Assembly: GCA_038043185.1 (NCBI GenBank)
Contig: JBBTCO010000002.1
Span: forward strand, 37,023-101,022
Source: UBA5009 sp038043185
Lineage (GTDB): Bacteria; Bdellovibrionota; Bdellovibrionia; Bdellovibrionales; Bdellovibrionaceae
Direction of reading: 5' to 3'
DNA: 64,000 nt
The notes beneath the pieces are model-generated. The model did no database searches and had not been told where the DNA came from. It worked only from the letters and a program-made list of their open reading frames with translations. This document shows positions 41,401 to 49,542 of the stretch, in pieces. Position numbers and translations under genes: made by a program. Within the stretch, counting starts at the first letter, position 1. Each line of letters opens with the position of its first letter.

Positions 41401-41557
41401 AATTACCGAGCTTGGCAGCCAACGGATGTCCATGGGGATCGCTATTATCGGCGGAGTGATTTCATCGACATTATTGACCTTATTGGTTGTTCCTGCGGCC
41501 TATGGTTACGTTGAAGATTTTAGATTTTGGCTTCGCCCGAAAGTAAAAAATAAATAG
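38471..41557 (+). CDS. RND efflux pump inner-membrane subunit (AcrB/HAE1 type)
   Basis: A 1028-residue proton-driven pump of the RND superfamily. It begins with NLAELSIKRPVFIICIVVSM and FPDVTFPTMFVHVAYPGASP. TM4 carries the acidic pair for proton flow (GLLIDDAIVVREN), and the two porter halves show internal repeats. The C-terminal membrane half has GVVAKNSILLVDYT and RLRPILMTSLALISGITPIA. Twelve membrane helices are expected. The operon has TetR, TolC and RND but no membrane-fusion (adaptor) gene, which such pumps normally need, so the adaptor must be elsewhere or absent. Confidence 0.93.
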   Translation: MNLAELSIKRPVFIICIVVSMLIVGVMSLFKMPVDLFPDVTFPTMFVHVAYPGASPVDVEKQISKPLEDELSSLSGLKTITSNNLDSVAVIVLQFKLGTDVKEAEQQVRNRINNARNKLPNDSKAPVIRRFDPADQAVITLAVVSKIDPGKLYDVVDESIKPQIERISDVGQVNIVGGRKQEIHVLVNKKKMEDRNISMLQIAKRIEETSKDVPIGKIENKKTETVMRALGEFNSLDQIKNVSVNFIGSDRAIKLHEVATVERSLEDQKRSSSINGENALFLEVFKQSGSNTVTVTQAVKKTMEGVNRYLTDKKLDAKLILVRDSSIPIQLNIKDVTESILLGILLCVVVVFFFLGSARSTFITGMALPNSLLGAFVIMYMMGFSINIMTLLALSLAVGLLIDDAIVVRENIFRHLEMGKDPVTAALEGTKEVTLAVIATTFVVVAVFGPIAFVSGVVGQFFRQFGLTMVFAMLISLFDAFTMAPMMSAYLATPNEHQRGNGLIARMLGAFDRFQTRLEVFYERALLYTLGNRKKILFSALALFFVSMGLSAFVPKTFLPPNDIGEFNIQIEMPLGSSLNSTRDFMDKIEKDLSAEKSIDLLAKTVGSVDNESNKGSFFVRLVPKKKRQMNTTEFKDYIRTHLQTYAAEANTSVTDVDIGGGGLKILNLYLTGENLDELAAYANALKDEMKKIPGLVDIETNFRSGKPEFHVVFDRDKSESLGVSTTGAGAELRARTEGIESAVIRENGIEYNVRLRFEEADRDLRTNFATTLVPNQNFNMIPLHRVAQGKEALGFSQINRQNKGRFIAIMANLGPGGNLGSITNEIENIIATKIKAPLGVSSGFVGQAEDFKDLISNMLIAMLLGVLFIYLVLSSLYESFITPLTILLALPLAISGAMIALLITGKSIDIFSMIGLVMLLGVVAKNSILLVDYTSQLVQQGVERNKALVKACRTRLRPILMTSLALISGITPIAIGITELGSQRMSMGIAIIGGVISSTLLTLLVVPAAYGYVEDFRFWLRPKVKNK

Positions 41558-41574
41558 GCAAATCAGGTCAGGCC

Positions 41575-42990
41575 CTAGGAATAGGCGCCGCGAAAAGAAC
41601 GAATTTTTTTAATCTTTTCGTGGAAAAGAGTCCAATCGTCAGAGGATTCAATTTGGCTCCAAACACTCTCGATCTCTGCAATCAATAAGGTTTCGGGTTC
41701 AGTCCTTCTAAAGTAGGCCAGGTTTTGTTTGTTGCTGTCTCTAACCACGGCGCTTTGCAAATGATTTCGTAAAGGAATAAAATTTTCTTTGAGATACAAA
41801 TTGGCCAAAGGCGACCTGTTCAATCGTTGGGAATCAATTCCCGAATGCAGGTCGAAAAAACTTTGTTCAAAAAGAGCACTCTCGGTATGAATAAAATCAA
41901 AAAACAAAGACAAAAGCTCTTCTGACCATTTCGTTTCAAATCCAGCAGGGGGTTGAACATTCAAACGATGTTGAAAATGACGAAGTACATTTTTATTAAA
42001 GTGATTTGAAAAAAGATTCAAACTTTCAGTTAGATTTGCTTCGGGGGCTGCGGACTTTAAACTTTTTGCCAATTGCTCTAAATTCCAAAAAAAGACAGAG
42101 GGCTGTCGTCCAAAAGCATAAAGTCCTTGATGGTCAAAGTAAGCAGCGACAAAATTGGGATCGTACTCGGGAAGAAATCGATAAGGTCCATAGTCAAAAA
42201 GTTCACCGGTGATATTCATATTATCGGTGTTCAGGACTCCGTGAACAAAGCCCGCCATCATGAGGCTGGCCACAAGATCAGCATTTAACTCAACAACGCG
42301 TTGAAAAAAACTTTCGATCTTCTCTTCATTGGAAGAATTTTTAAGATTTGCGAAAAGATCAGGAAAATAATTTTTAAGTGAGTATTCAACCAGTTTAAAT
42401 ATATTTTCGCTTTGTTGAAGATAGGCCAAACGTTGAAATGTTCCAAACCGAATGTGTGAGTGGCAGAGTCGAGATAAGACGGCCGAACGGGTCGGGGAGG
42501 GCTCATCATTTCTTTCTAAGGCTTCGCCAGTTTCGAAAAAAACTAAAGTCTTAGAAGTATTCACTGCCAGACTTTCAAGCATTTCTGTAGCAAGGGCTTC
42601 GCGAATCGCCCCTTTAAGTGTTAAGCGACCATCACCACGGCGAGAATAAGGAGTGGTTCCGCTGCCTTTCGTTCCCACATCGAGCAGTTTAAAATCATTG
42701 CTAACAAACTGAGCATATAAAAAACCACGTCCGTCTCCAAGCTCGGAGTTGTAGTGCATGAACTGGTGGCCATGATAACGAAGAGCCAATGGCGTTGGTA
42801 GATTTTCCTTCATAGCGGAAAAATGCCAAAAGTACTTTTTTATTTCATCTTCGTTTAATAAATCAAGCCCAAGACTCTTAAAGGCTTCACTGTTGACATA
42901 GCCGAGCTTAGATCGAGGAAAATGAGCCGGTTTGACCTCGTCATAAAAATCATTGCCGAGTTCTAAAATGCGGGGAGCGTTTATTGGCAT
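41575..42990 (-). CDS. selO: SelO/YdiU protein adenylyltransferase (pseudokinase fold)
   Basis: A 471-residue protein of the SelO family, which AMPylates protein hydroxyl residues and is linked to redox stress. Family marks are YHGHQFMHYNSELGDGRGFL, LDVGTKGSGTTPYSRRGDGR with the nucleotide-binding Lys/Arg, EALATEMLESLAVNTSKTL, and the metal-binding HGVLNTDNMNITGELFDYGP. Length equals bacterial SelO, without the eukaryotic C-terminal selenocysteine. It converges on the RND gene with only 17 bases between stops. Confidence 0.92.
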   Translation of the reverse strand: MPINAPRILELGNDFYDEVKPAHFPRSKLGYVNSEAFKSLGLDLLNEDEIKKYFWHFSAMKENLPTPLALRYHGHQFMHYNSELGDGRGFLYAQFVSNDFKLLDVGTKGSGTTPYSRRGDGRLTLKGAIREALATEMLESLAVNTSKTLVFFETGEALERNDEPSPTRSAVLSRLCHSHIRFGTFQRLAYLQQSENIFKLVEYSLKNYFPDLFANLKNSSNEEKIESFFQRVVELNADLVASLMMAGFVHGVLNTDNMNITGELFDYGPYRFLPEYDPNFVAAYFDHQGLYAFGRQPSVFFWNLEQLAKSLKSAAPEANLTESLNLFSNHFNKNVLRHFQHRLNVQPPAGFETKWSEELLSLFFDFIHTESALFEQSFFDLHSGIDSQRLNRSPLANLYLKENFIPLRNHLQSAVVRDSNKQNLAYFRRTEPETLLIAEIESVWSQIESSDDWTLFHEKIKKIRSFRGAYS

Positions 42991-43090
42991 CGCCTATTTT
43001 TAACTTTGTACAAGAAGGGTCAATAAAATTCCATTTGAAATAGAAAAGAAATTGAGTCACAGTTGAAGTTCAATCCAACAAGGAGAAAGC

Positions 43091-43552
43091 ATGTTCGAAT
43101 CGGCCGCCAAAATAAAAATCAATATTAAACGTCGTCAATTTTTTACTAGTCTCGTGCAATTAACTGGAGCTGCTTTTTTAGCACCAGCGATCCTGAATTC
43201 TGTTGCTCGTGCCGAAGAAAAAAGACGAGGTGCAAAATCGGAAGCTGCGGCTGCGGGCGGAGCGAAGGAATTAGGTTTACCCCTTGTTGAGCCAGGAAAA
43301 GATACGGCCTTGGCCATGCGCTATTACCACAGTCATGATGAAGCTAAAAATGACACTCAAGTTAGCAAGGCAGAAAAATCAGGAGTAACTTGGGATAAAC
43401 AAACTTGTGGAAGCTGCAGTTTTTATAAAAAAGTTGGAATGAAAAAATTAAAAAGTGATGGAAAAGACCAAGAAGTTGGAACCTGCACTTTATTTCCACA
43501 AAAGTTGGTTGCCGCAGCTGGCATATGCAACTCTTGGGCTAAAAAAGCTTAA
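43091..43552 (+). CDS. high-potential iron-sulfur protein (HiPIP), Tat-exported
   Basis: A 153-residue protein with CAAGGAGA before the ATG. The Tat signal is IKRRQFFTSLVQLTGAAF, cleavage near residue 40. The mature part has CGSCSF...GTCTLFPQKLVAAAGICNSW, a CX2CX22CX13C pattern that binds a 4Fe-4S cluster, as in HiPIP electron carriers. It may feed electrons to periplasmic oxidases. It is alone between SelO (divergent) and the GAF protein. Confidence 0.9.
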   Translation: MFESAAKIKINIKRRQFFTSLVQLTGAAFLAPAILNSVARAEEKRRGAKSEAAAAGGAKELGLPLVEPGKDTALAMRYYHSHDEAKNDTQVSKAEKSGVTWDKQTCGSCSFYKKVGMKKLKSDGKDQEVGTCTLFPQKLVAAAGICNSWAKKA

Positions 43553-43565
43553 TAGTCTATGAGGT

Positions 43566-44273
43566 ATGGTGTTGGAAGACCCTAAAGTGAATACAATTGA
43601 AGGTCAGCGACTTGAAGAACTTAAGAGTTTCAATATTTTTGGTTCTTCGGTCGAATCGCAATTCGACGACCTCACATCACTGGCGGCTTTAATTTTTGAT
43701 GTTCCCATCGTTGCCATCAGTTTCATTGATCGTGATAGGCAGTTTTTTAAATCAAAAATTGGAATTTTAGAGAATGAGACCTCTCGAGAAAAGTCTTTTT
43801 GCAAACTGGTCATGGAAAGCAAAGAACTGCTGGTTATTTCGGATGTGAATACCGAGACTGCATTTAAAGAGATGGCGCAAAATATTTTTGACCCCCAAGC
43901 CCAATTTTATGCGGGAACACCGGTGATGACTAAAGAGGGTCATATTTTAGGTACCTTCTTTATTATGGATAAGAAACCACGACAATTGAGTTTGAAGCAG
44001 ATCGGTGGACTGAAGATGATGGCTCAATTGACGCTGCATTTGCTTAATATTCGAAAAAACGCAAGCTCTCTTAAGTTAAAAGTCCGCAACGTTGCTCATG
44101 AAGTAAATAATCACGCTGCTATAATCAGCGGCAGTATATATTCATTATCCGAGCTAACTGCAAAACAAGAAATCAGCGTCCAACCTATTCAAAATGGGGT
44201 GGACAGGATTCGAAGTGCGACGCAAAAAATAGTAAAAACTGTTAAAGATCTTCGCGCTGTTGTGATTTCTTAA
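43566..44273 (+). CDS. GAF domain protein with orphan DHp (HisKA-like) helix pair
   Basis: A 235-residue cytosolic protein. Residues about 20-155 form a GAF domain (FDDLTSLAALIFDVPIVAIS, GILENETSREKSFCKLV, FYAGTPVMTKEGHILGTFFI). A helical hairpin follows with an H-box (VRNVAHEVNNHAAIISGSIY). The chain ends without a HATPase domain, so it cannot phosphorylate itself. It may be a phosphotransfer or dimerisation partner of the kinases nearby, as in the REC-DHp protein at 59.3 kb, which carries a similar H-box. The start is ATG 43566, close to the HiPIP stop. Confidence 0.7.
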   Translation: MVLEDPKVNTIEGQRLEELKSFNIFGSSVESQFDDLTSLAALIFDVPIVAISFIDRDRQFFKSKIGILENETSREKSFCKLVMESKELLVISDVNTETAFKEMAQNIFDPQAQFYAGTPVMTKEGHILGTFFIMDKKPRQLSLKQIGGLKMMAQLTLHLLNIRKNASSLKLKVRNVAHEVNNHAAIISGSIYSLSELTAKQEISVQPIQNGVDRIRSATQKIVKTVKDLRAVVIS

Positions 44274-44385
44274 CAAGGACCAAGAACTATTTGTTTCAAA
44301 AAATAATCATTTTTTTCTTTTAAGTTATAAATAAATGTTGAACAATTGGTGATATTCAACTTTGAAAAAAGCAGAGGAGTTTTCG

Positions 44386-46047
44386 ATGAGGAAGCAAAAA
44401 ATTGATTTTTTACTAGGTTTAACTTGTTTTGGCATTATGTCCGTAGGTATTTTTGATACCGCAGTAGCTGCCGATGATCCTGGGGCTTGTGCTACAGCTA
44501 AAGTTATCTCAGGAGAAGCTTGTAAAGATTTGAAAATAAAATTCGATCTTTCACAGTGTAAAGGTGGAGGCTCTGCTGATGCGCAAGTGAAATGTGGCAG
44601 TGGAATCGGTTCGGCTTCTGCCGATAATGGCGGTGGTTCTTATACTGTCGATATTAAAGAAACCTGGGGTGGAACTTGGGCCATTTCTGGTGCAGTTAAG
44701 TTTGCTTCATCCGGGTCTGCTGCGGCAACAGCTGGTACTCCAGCAGTGGCGGGTGCGGCACCAGCCGCAGGTCCAGCGACACCATCTGGTGCAACAACGA
44801 CATTTTCGGGTGTGGCAAGATTACGCTATGACGATAATTTTGCGAAGGCTACGACAGGGGCACTTCACACTAATTACACCAGTCTTCGTATCCGGCCTAA
44901 TTTGAATATTAAGGTAAATCCTGATGTGAGCGTGATCGTAGAACCTCAGTATACAAAAACATTTGGAGCTGTGGCTTGGGTGCCATCGGCGGCAGCAGTC
45001 AATACTCCAACAGAAACAGTTGGGAATGCGGCTTATACCGGTGATCCGATAACTATGAATCAAGCTTATCTGGAATTGAAAATGGACTATGGTTTGAGTC
45101 TGCAGGCAGGACGTATGGCTTTACGGTATGGCGATCAATTCATTTTAGGATCAGCTGACTGGGCGGACAATGGACGAAGCTTTGATGCTTTAAAATTCCG
45201 CTACACTCAAGACAAAAGTTATATTGATGTTATCATATCAAAAGTTATTGAGAACAATAAGACTACGAATGCTCCTGCTACTGGCGATGATAAAGATATG
45301 AATGGGATTTATGCGAGCTGGTTTGTAAATGATAATTTGAAAACATTGGATGCTTATTATCTTTATCAATATGATCAACGAAGCGCCGCTTCTGTACCAG
45401 GTGCTGATACATCTACGAACCCTCGACCTTCTTCCTTCTTTGGAGTTCAAGGCCTTCGTTTTGTGACCGCCTTTGATAATGTTGGATGGAAAGCCGAGTT
45501 GGCACAAAATCTTGGATCCGATGGAACATCATTTATAGCTACAGGACAAAAAGATAAAAATGATATGCTAGATACTGAAGTTTCCTACAATGTAAATGAT
45601 TCTATGAAAACTCGTGTAGCCCTTCAGTATTTTAAAGGTGGACAAAATTGGATTGAGTTTTACCCTACAACTGCAAAACAGCTTGGTATTGTAGATGTGG
45701 TTGGACGACGTAATTTGAGTGGTTTCGGATTGCATTACACAGCTACATTTAGTGAACGTTATGCAATGGATGCTGATTATTACTCATTTAAAAGAACATC
45801 GACTGATGCCACCGCCTATTCTTTAGGGGGTGCAATTGGTACTACAGCAGCCTCAACTTCCGACGACGTAGGACAAGAGATTGATCTTGTTGGTAGATTT
45901 ATGGCGAGCAAAAGTTTAACTTGGTCACTTGGAATAAATATTTTTCAACCGGGTGCCAATATTAAAGACATTCAAAATGCGACAACAGCGGACAGTGGGG
46001 GACGAGTTTCCCATTATGGATATATAATGGCTGACGTAAAGTTCTAA
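44386..46047 (+). CDS. large outer-membrane porin, alginate-export-like barrel
   Basis: A 553-residue protein from ATG 44386, with GAGGAG upstream. Eight extra residues from TTG 44362 lack a ribosome site. The signal peptide ends near AVAADD. An N-terminal Ala/Gly/Pro-rich section is followed by a barrel with alternating strands: RLRYDDNFAKATTGALHTNY, TSLRIRPNLNIKVNPDVSVI, LELKMDYGLSLQAGRMALRY. The chain ends in Phe. The pattern matches the alginate-export (Alginate_exp) porin type common in Bdellovibrio outer membranes. A strong terminator follows, so it is probably a highly expressed single gene. Confidence 0.8.
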   Translation: MRKQKIDFLLGLTCFGIMSVGIFDTAVAADDPGACATAKVISGEACKDLKIKFDLSQCKGGGSADAQVKCGSGIGSASADNGGGSYTVDIKETWGGTWAISGAVKFASSGSAAATAGTPAVAGAAPAAGPATPSGATTTFSGVARLRYDDNFAKATTGALHTNYTSLRIRPNLNIKVNPDVSVIVEPQYTKTFGAVAWVPSAAAVNTPTETVGNAAYTGDPITMNQAYLELKMDYGLSLQAGRMALRYGDQFILGSADWADNGRSFDALKFRYTQDKSYIDVIISKVIENNKTTNAPATGDDKDMNGIYASWFVNDNLKTLDAYYLYQYDQRSAASVPGADTSTNPRPSSFFGVQGLRFVTAFDNVGWKAELAQNLGSDGTSFIATGQKDKNDMLDTEVSYNVNDSMKTRVALQYFKGGQNWIEFYPTTAKQLGIVDVVGRRNLSGFGLHYTATFSERYAMDADYYSFKRTSTDATAYSLGGAIGTTAASTSDDVGQEIDLVGRFMASKSLTWSLGINIFQPGANIKDIQNATTADSGGRVSHYGYIMADVKF

Positions 46048-46070
46048 AAATCAAATTTGCAACTTGATAT

Positions 46071-46103
46071 AAAAAAAGGCTGGTTTTAAACCAGCCTTTT
46101 TTA
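46071..46103. terminator. bidirectional Rho-independent terminator
   Basis: AAAAAGGCTGG and CCAGCCTTTTT pair around TTTTAAA. T-runs exist on both strands. It lies between the convergent porin and carbonic anhydrase genes. Confidence 0.9.
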
Positions 46104-46123
46104 TTAGTCTATCCGAACACAAC

Positions 46124-47080
46124 CTAGTAAGAATCTTTTTTCTCTTTTTCCCAAATGTTTGCACCCGAGGTTTCTGTTTTCACTTCGGGTTTGTCTTCTT
46201 TTTTAGGAGGGGTCACTTCAGATTTTTGTTCTGGTTTTGCATTTGTGGTAGGTGCTTCTTCTTTTTTAGCCTCTTTCTTCTTTTTAGATTTCTTCTTTTT
46301 TTCCTTAACTGGCTCATCAGAAGAAACATGACGAGAAGGGGAGTCTGGCGAATTCTCTCGCGCCAGAAGTGGGCCAATGTCGTCTGAAAACTCAACTTTG
46401 CCAGTACTGAGGCTGTAGATGCCTTGAGCAAGAGTGAGGTTATTTTTTTTCAGATGTTCAAAAATAATTTTTGATTCTTTAACTAAATGTTTTGAAACTG
46501 CGAAAACATTGGCCTTAACTGCACTATGAAAAGTTTGATCAGATTCAGAAATTTTTCTGAATTTTTCAATTCCTGGTCGAATAAATGCTAAGGTTTTATC
46601 AAGGTGACGAGACCCAGCCGATTTTCCTTCAGGAATTTTAAAAGCAGCTCGAATAGCATCGCAATTGTCATGTCCCATAACCACGATCAGTTTAGCACCA
46701 AGATGCTCTACGGCATGTTCGACGCTGGCGATGGCACTGCTGTCTAAGACTTCGCCGGTCAATCGAATCGAATAAATTTGTCCGAAGCCCTGGTCAAAAA
46801 TGTATTCCGGTGGTACTCGTGAATCTGAACATGAAATAATAACGGTGTGGGGATTTTCCCTATTGGACAGTTGCGAACGATAATCTTTGCTGGAATTTTC
46901 TCGGACTGATTTATCTGTAGTAAAGCGCTCATTTCCTTTTTTAAGAAGAGATAAGGCCTCGGGTCCAGAGTATTTTATATCCGGCTTTGTGTCAGCATGA
47001 CTGGCAGATCCTGCACTAAAACTAACTCCAAAAATTGTTAACACAATTATTTTTTGAATAAATTCGCTGCCGTAATTCAC
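46124..47080 (-). CDS. exported beta-carbonic anhydrase with charged tail
   Basis: About 318 residues. A signal peptide precedes a beta-class carbonic anhydrase domain with zinc ligands in CSDSRVPPEY (Cys, Asp/Arg dyad) and GHDNCDAI (His, Cys). The enzyme interconverts CO2 and bicarbonate. Residues about 245-318 form an unusual Lys/Glu/Pro tail (KEKKKKSKKKKEAKKEE then PEQKSEVTPPKKEDK), which may bind wall, DNA or membrane. GTG 47080 follows GGGGG at good spacing. The GTG at 47092 is the alternative. It lies 15 bases after cheW on the same strand. Confidence 0.85.
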   Translation of the reverse strand: MNYGSEFIQKIIVLTIFGVSFSAGSASHADTKPDIKYSGPEALSLLKKGNERFTTDKSVRENSSKDYRSQLSNRENPHTVIISCSDSRVPPEYIFDQGFGQIYSIRLTGEVLDSSAIASVEHAVEHLGAKLIVVMGHDNCDAIRAAFKIPEGKSAGSRHLDKTLAFIRPGIEKFRKISESDQTFHSAVKANVFAVSKHLVKESKIIFEHLKKNNLTLAQGIYSLSTGKVEFSDDIGPLLARENSPDSPSRHVSSDEPVKEKKKKSKKKKEAKKEEAPTTNAKPEQKSEVTPPKKEDKPEVKTETSGANIWEKEKKDSY

Positions 47081-47095
47081 ATATACCCCCACATG

Positions 47096-47593
47096 TTAAG
47101 CTGCATTTCTCTCTGGTAATGTCCCAAGCTCTGCCAACTGATTATTTGAAAGAGCTTTGACAATATCAATTAAAATGATCACTGTGTTTTCCAATTTACC
47201 CATGCCTAAAACAAATTCAGTTTCAGCTGAGTTTCCAAGATTTGGAGTGGGTTCAATTTGATTTGTGAAAAGTTCGATAACACCACGAACTGAATCCACG
47301 ATCATACCAACTTGACCAACGACAGTTTCAATAACAATGATGCAGGTCTCTTTTGTGTTGTTTGTCCGTTCAAAACCTAATTTTGATCTTAAATTGACAA
47401 CAGGAATGACCTTGCCTCTTAAATTCATAACCCCAGCCACAAAGGAGGGGGTTTTTGGCACAGGAGTAATTTCACTTAGTCTATTGATTTCCCTTACAGT
47501 TCCAATGGGAACACCATAAAGTTGGCTGTTAAGAACGAAGGTTAAATATTGACCAGGTTTTGCAGTTCTAATTTCAGGAGTGTTTGTAGACAT
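47096..47593 (-). CDS. cheW: CheW chemotaxis coupling protein
   Basis: A 165-residue SH3-like adaptor linking chemoreceptors to CheA. It has YLTFVLNSQLYGVPIGTVRE, the LSEITPVPKTPSFVAGVMNL region and RGKVIPVVNLRSKLGF. GGAG precedes the ATG. It lies directly downstream of the chemoreceptor gene (21 bases) and should be co-transcribed with it and with the carbonic anhydrase gene. Confidence 0.95.
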   Translation of the reverse strand: MSTNTPEIRTAKPGQYLTFVLNSQLYGVPIGTVREINRLSEITPVPKTPSFVAGVMNLRGKVIPVVNLRSKLGFERTNNTKETCIIVIETVVGQVGMIVDSVRGVIELFTNQIEPTPNLGNSAETEFVLGMGKLENTVIILIDIVKALSNNQLAELGTLPERNAA

Positions 47594-47614
47594 TATTTTA
47601 TCTCCATCTTATGA

Positions 47615-49261
47615 TTAAAATCCATCCGTTGTTCCGACCTTGCCATTTTGTGGCTCATCGTCATCAAACGGAATAACATTAGTGGCCGAAGTTGATTTTT
47701 TTGAAGGCTTGCTAGCTTTTGGTCTTGTCTCTGAGGCTTTTTTCATAGGAACAACATTGTATCGAGGTTGTTCTATCCTAGATGCTGCCTCGGGCAGTGG
47801 GCCACTTGACCCACCGTCGATGACCGAGCCTAATTGTCCAACAAGACCTTGAAGTTCGAGGGCCTGTGATGACATCTCTTCAGAAGAAGCTGCTGTCTCT
47901 TCAGCAGAAGAGGCATTTCTTTGTGTGGCTTGATCAAGTTCATTCATCGCTTTGCTGATCTGAGAAATTCCATTTGATTGCTCGGCACTGGCTGAAGCAA
48001 TTTCATTATTCAAATCAGAAACTTTTTTTACTGAGTTTACGATATTTTTAAGAACCTCACCACTTTGATCGGCAATTTTACTGCCATTCGAAATTTGTTC
48101 AACACTGTCCTTGATCAAAACTGTGATGTCTTTTGCTGCTGAAGCGCTTCGTTGTGCAAGGTTTCGAACAGCTTCGGCGACGACTGCAAACCCTTTACCT
48201 TGTTCACCCGCGCGGGCTGCTTCCACTGCAGCATTCAACGCCAACAGATTAGTTTGGAAGGCAATATCGTCGATGACATTAATGATCTCTTCAATTTTTT
48301 TAGAACTCTTTGAAATATCTGTCATAGCACCAATTAAATTTCTTATTTCGCTTTCGCCGTCTTCGGCAGATTTACGACTTGCCTGAGACAACGATGAGGC
48401 CTCTTTAGCATTGTCCGCATTTAATTTGACCATGCTCGAGAGTTCTTCAAGTGAAGAAACAGTTTCTTCTAGGGAACTTGCTGCTTCAGTGGCGCCAGAC
48501 GAAAGTTGTTGGCTGGCTGACGAAAGCTGTTGGCTGGCCGAACTCACTTGTGTTCCTGAATCAGCTATTGATCGAGTTACTAGGCCAAGAGTCCGTGCTA
48601 AGCGTGATGCGGTAAATATACCTATAAAGAATATGGCTATGGAACAAATAACGCCCGTAACAGAAAGAAGAGTCTGGACATTATGAGCTGATTTGATTTC
48701 AACTTCCGCTTCGCTTTTAGCACTTTGCAATCGGTATTCATCCATTTCAGCTAAAGCTTTTCCTATTGGAACAACACATTGACGAATTTTAGTTGTAATA
48801 TTCAATTTTCCCGCTTCATCATCCTTAGGAGTGGCTTTGGCAAAAATTGCTAATGTCTCGTTTGTATTTTCAACAAAGAGTTTATAATTTTCTTCTACAG
48901 GTTTAAACATTTCTTTTAATTTGTCAGGACGGGGTAGTTTTAAAAATTCTTCATAAGCGGTTTTGAATTTTTCAAGTTCACCTTTGGCCTTCTCAATGGC
49001 TTTGTTTCTTTCTACCACGTTGCCTTCAGCACCATGGGTTACCCATAACCAACGAATAGTTCCGTTAACTGCGGTATCCATGTCTCCTGAATACTGAGCT
49101 AATGGTAAACGCACGAAACTTGCATTTTCTAAACTGCCCGCTAAGGTTTTTATTTGAACAAAGGAAGCCATGCTTAATCCGACGATAACCAGTGCCGGCA
49201 AGGCGACCAAAAATAGCAATTTACCCCGTAATCCGCGAAACCATACAACCATAGAATTCAC
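47615..49261 (-). CDS. methyl-accepting chemotaxis protein
   Basis: About 548 residues. An N-terminal membrane helix (about 11-35) is followed by a periplasmic four-helix-bundle sensor (about 40-190), a second helix (about 200-222) and the cytoplasmic signalling domain. The signalling hairpin tip reads IAFQTNLLALNAAVEAARAG and GKGFAVVAEAVRNLA. Glu/Gln-rich methylation regions flank it. A Ser/Pro/Lys-rich tail ends in DEPQNGKVGTTDGF, without the NWETF-type CheR tether. GTG 49261 has GGAGG five bases upstream, better than ATG 49273. The ligand is unknown. Confidence 0.92.
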   Translation of the reverse strand: MNSMVVWFRGLRGKLLFLVALPALVIVGLSMASFVQIKTLAGSLENASFVRLPLAQYSGDMDTAVNGTIRWLWVTHGAEGNVVERNKAIEKAKGELEKFKTAYEEFLKLPRPDKLKEMFKPVEENYKLFVENTNETLAIFAKATPKDDEAGKLNITTKIRQCVVPIGKALAEMDEYRLQSAKSEAEVEIKSAHNVQTLLSVTGVICSIAIFFIGIFTASRLARTLGLVTRSIADSGTQVSSASQQLSSASQQLSSGATEAASSLEETVSSLEELSSMVKLNADNAKEASSLSQASRKSAEDGESEIRNLIGAMTDISKSSKKIEEIINVIDDIAFQTNLLALNAAVEAARAGEQGKGFAVVAEAVRNLAQRSASAAKDITVLIKDSVEQISNGSKIADQSGEVLKNIVNSVKKVSDLNNEIASASAEQSNGISQISKAMNELDQATQRNASSAEETAASSEEMSSQALELQGLVGQLGSVIDGGSSGPLPEAASRIEQPRYNVVPMKKASETRPKASKPSKKSTSATNVIPFDDDEPQNGKVGTTDGF

Positions 49262-49457
49262 AACGGCCTCCATTTTTTTGTTTTAAAAAATTATATTTTA
49301 AATACGTTATCCACTCGGTTTTAAAACATGAACTCTTGAGAGCGAATATGGATTGTTAAGAAAGATTCACAAAAAACTAAGATTAAGTATTTTTAACCCG
49401 CCTTTTGGTTTGGCTGCTAATCAATATGTATCATAATGGGATTGTTAAATTCATGTA

Positions 49458-49473
49458 TCTTATTAAAATAAGA
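49458..49473. promoter_or_regulatory. inverted repeat in the divergent cheR/MCP promoter region
   Basis: TCTTATT-AA-AATAAGA (7-2-7) lies about 70 bases before cheR, in the 280-base divergent gap to the chemoreceptor gene. Closer to cheR, CTACCG (49492-49497) can pair with CGGTAG (49533-49538), which abuts the GAGG ribosome site, so a 5' hairpin could affect cheR translation. Both are sequence observations only. The rest of the gap shows no gene. Confidence 0.3.
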
Positions 49474-49542
49474 CTCAATAAATAAGGTGCACTACCGATG
49501 CCTATAATATCGATGGTTTTATAAAAATGAGGCGGTAGCATC

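Noticed and set aside
49492..49538. possible riboswitch upstream of cheR
   Set aside because: A short stem (CTACCG/CGGTAG) is visible, but no known riboswitch core such as the c-di-GMP GEMM motif could be recognised.
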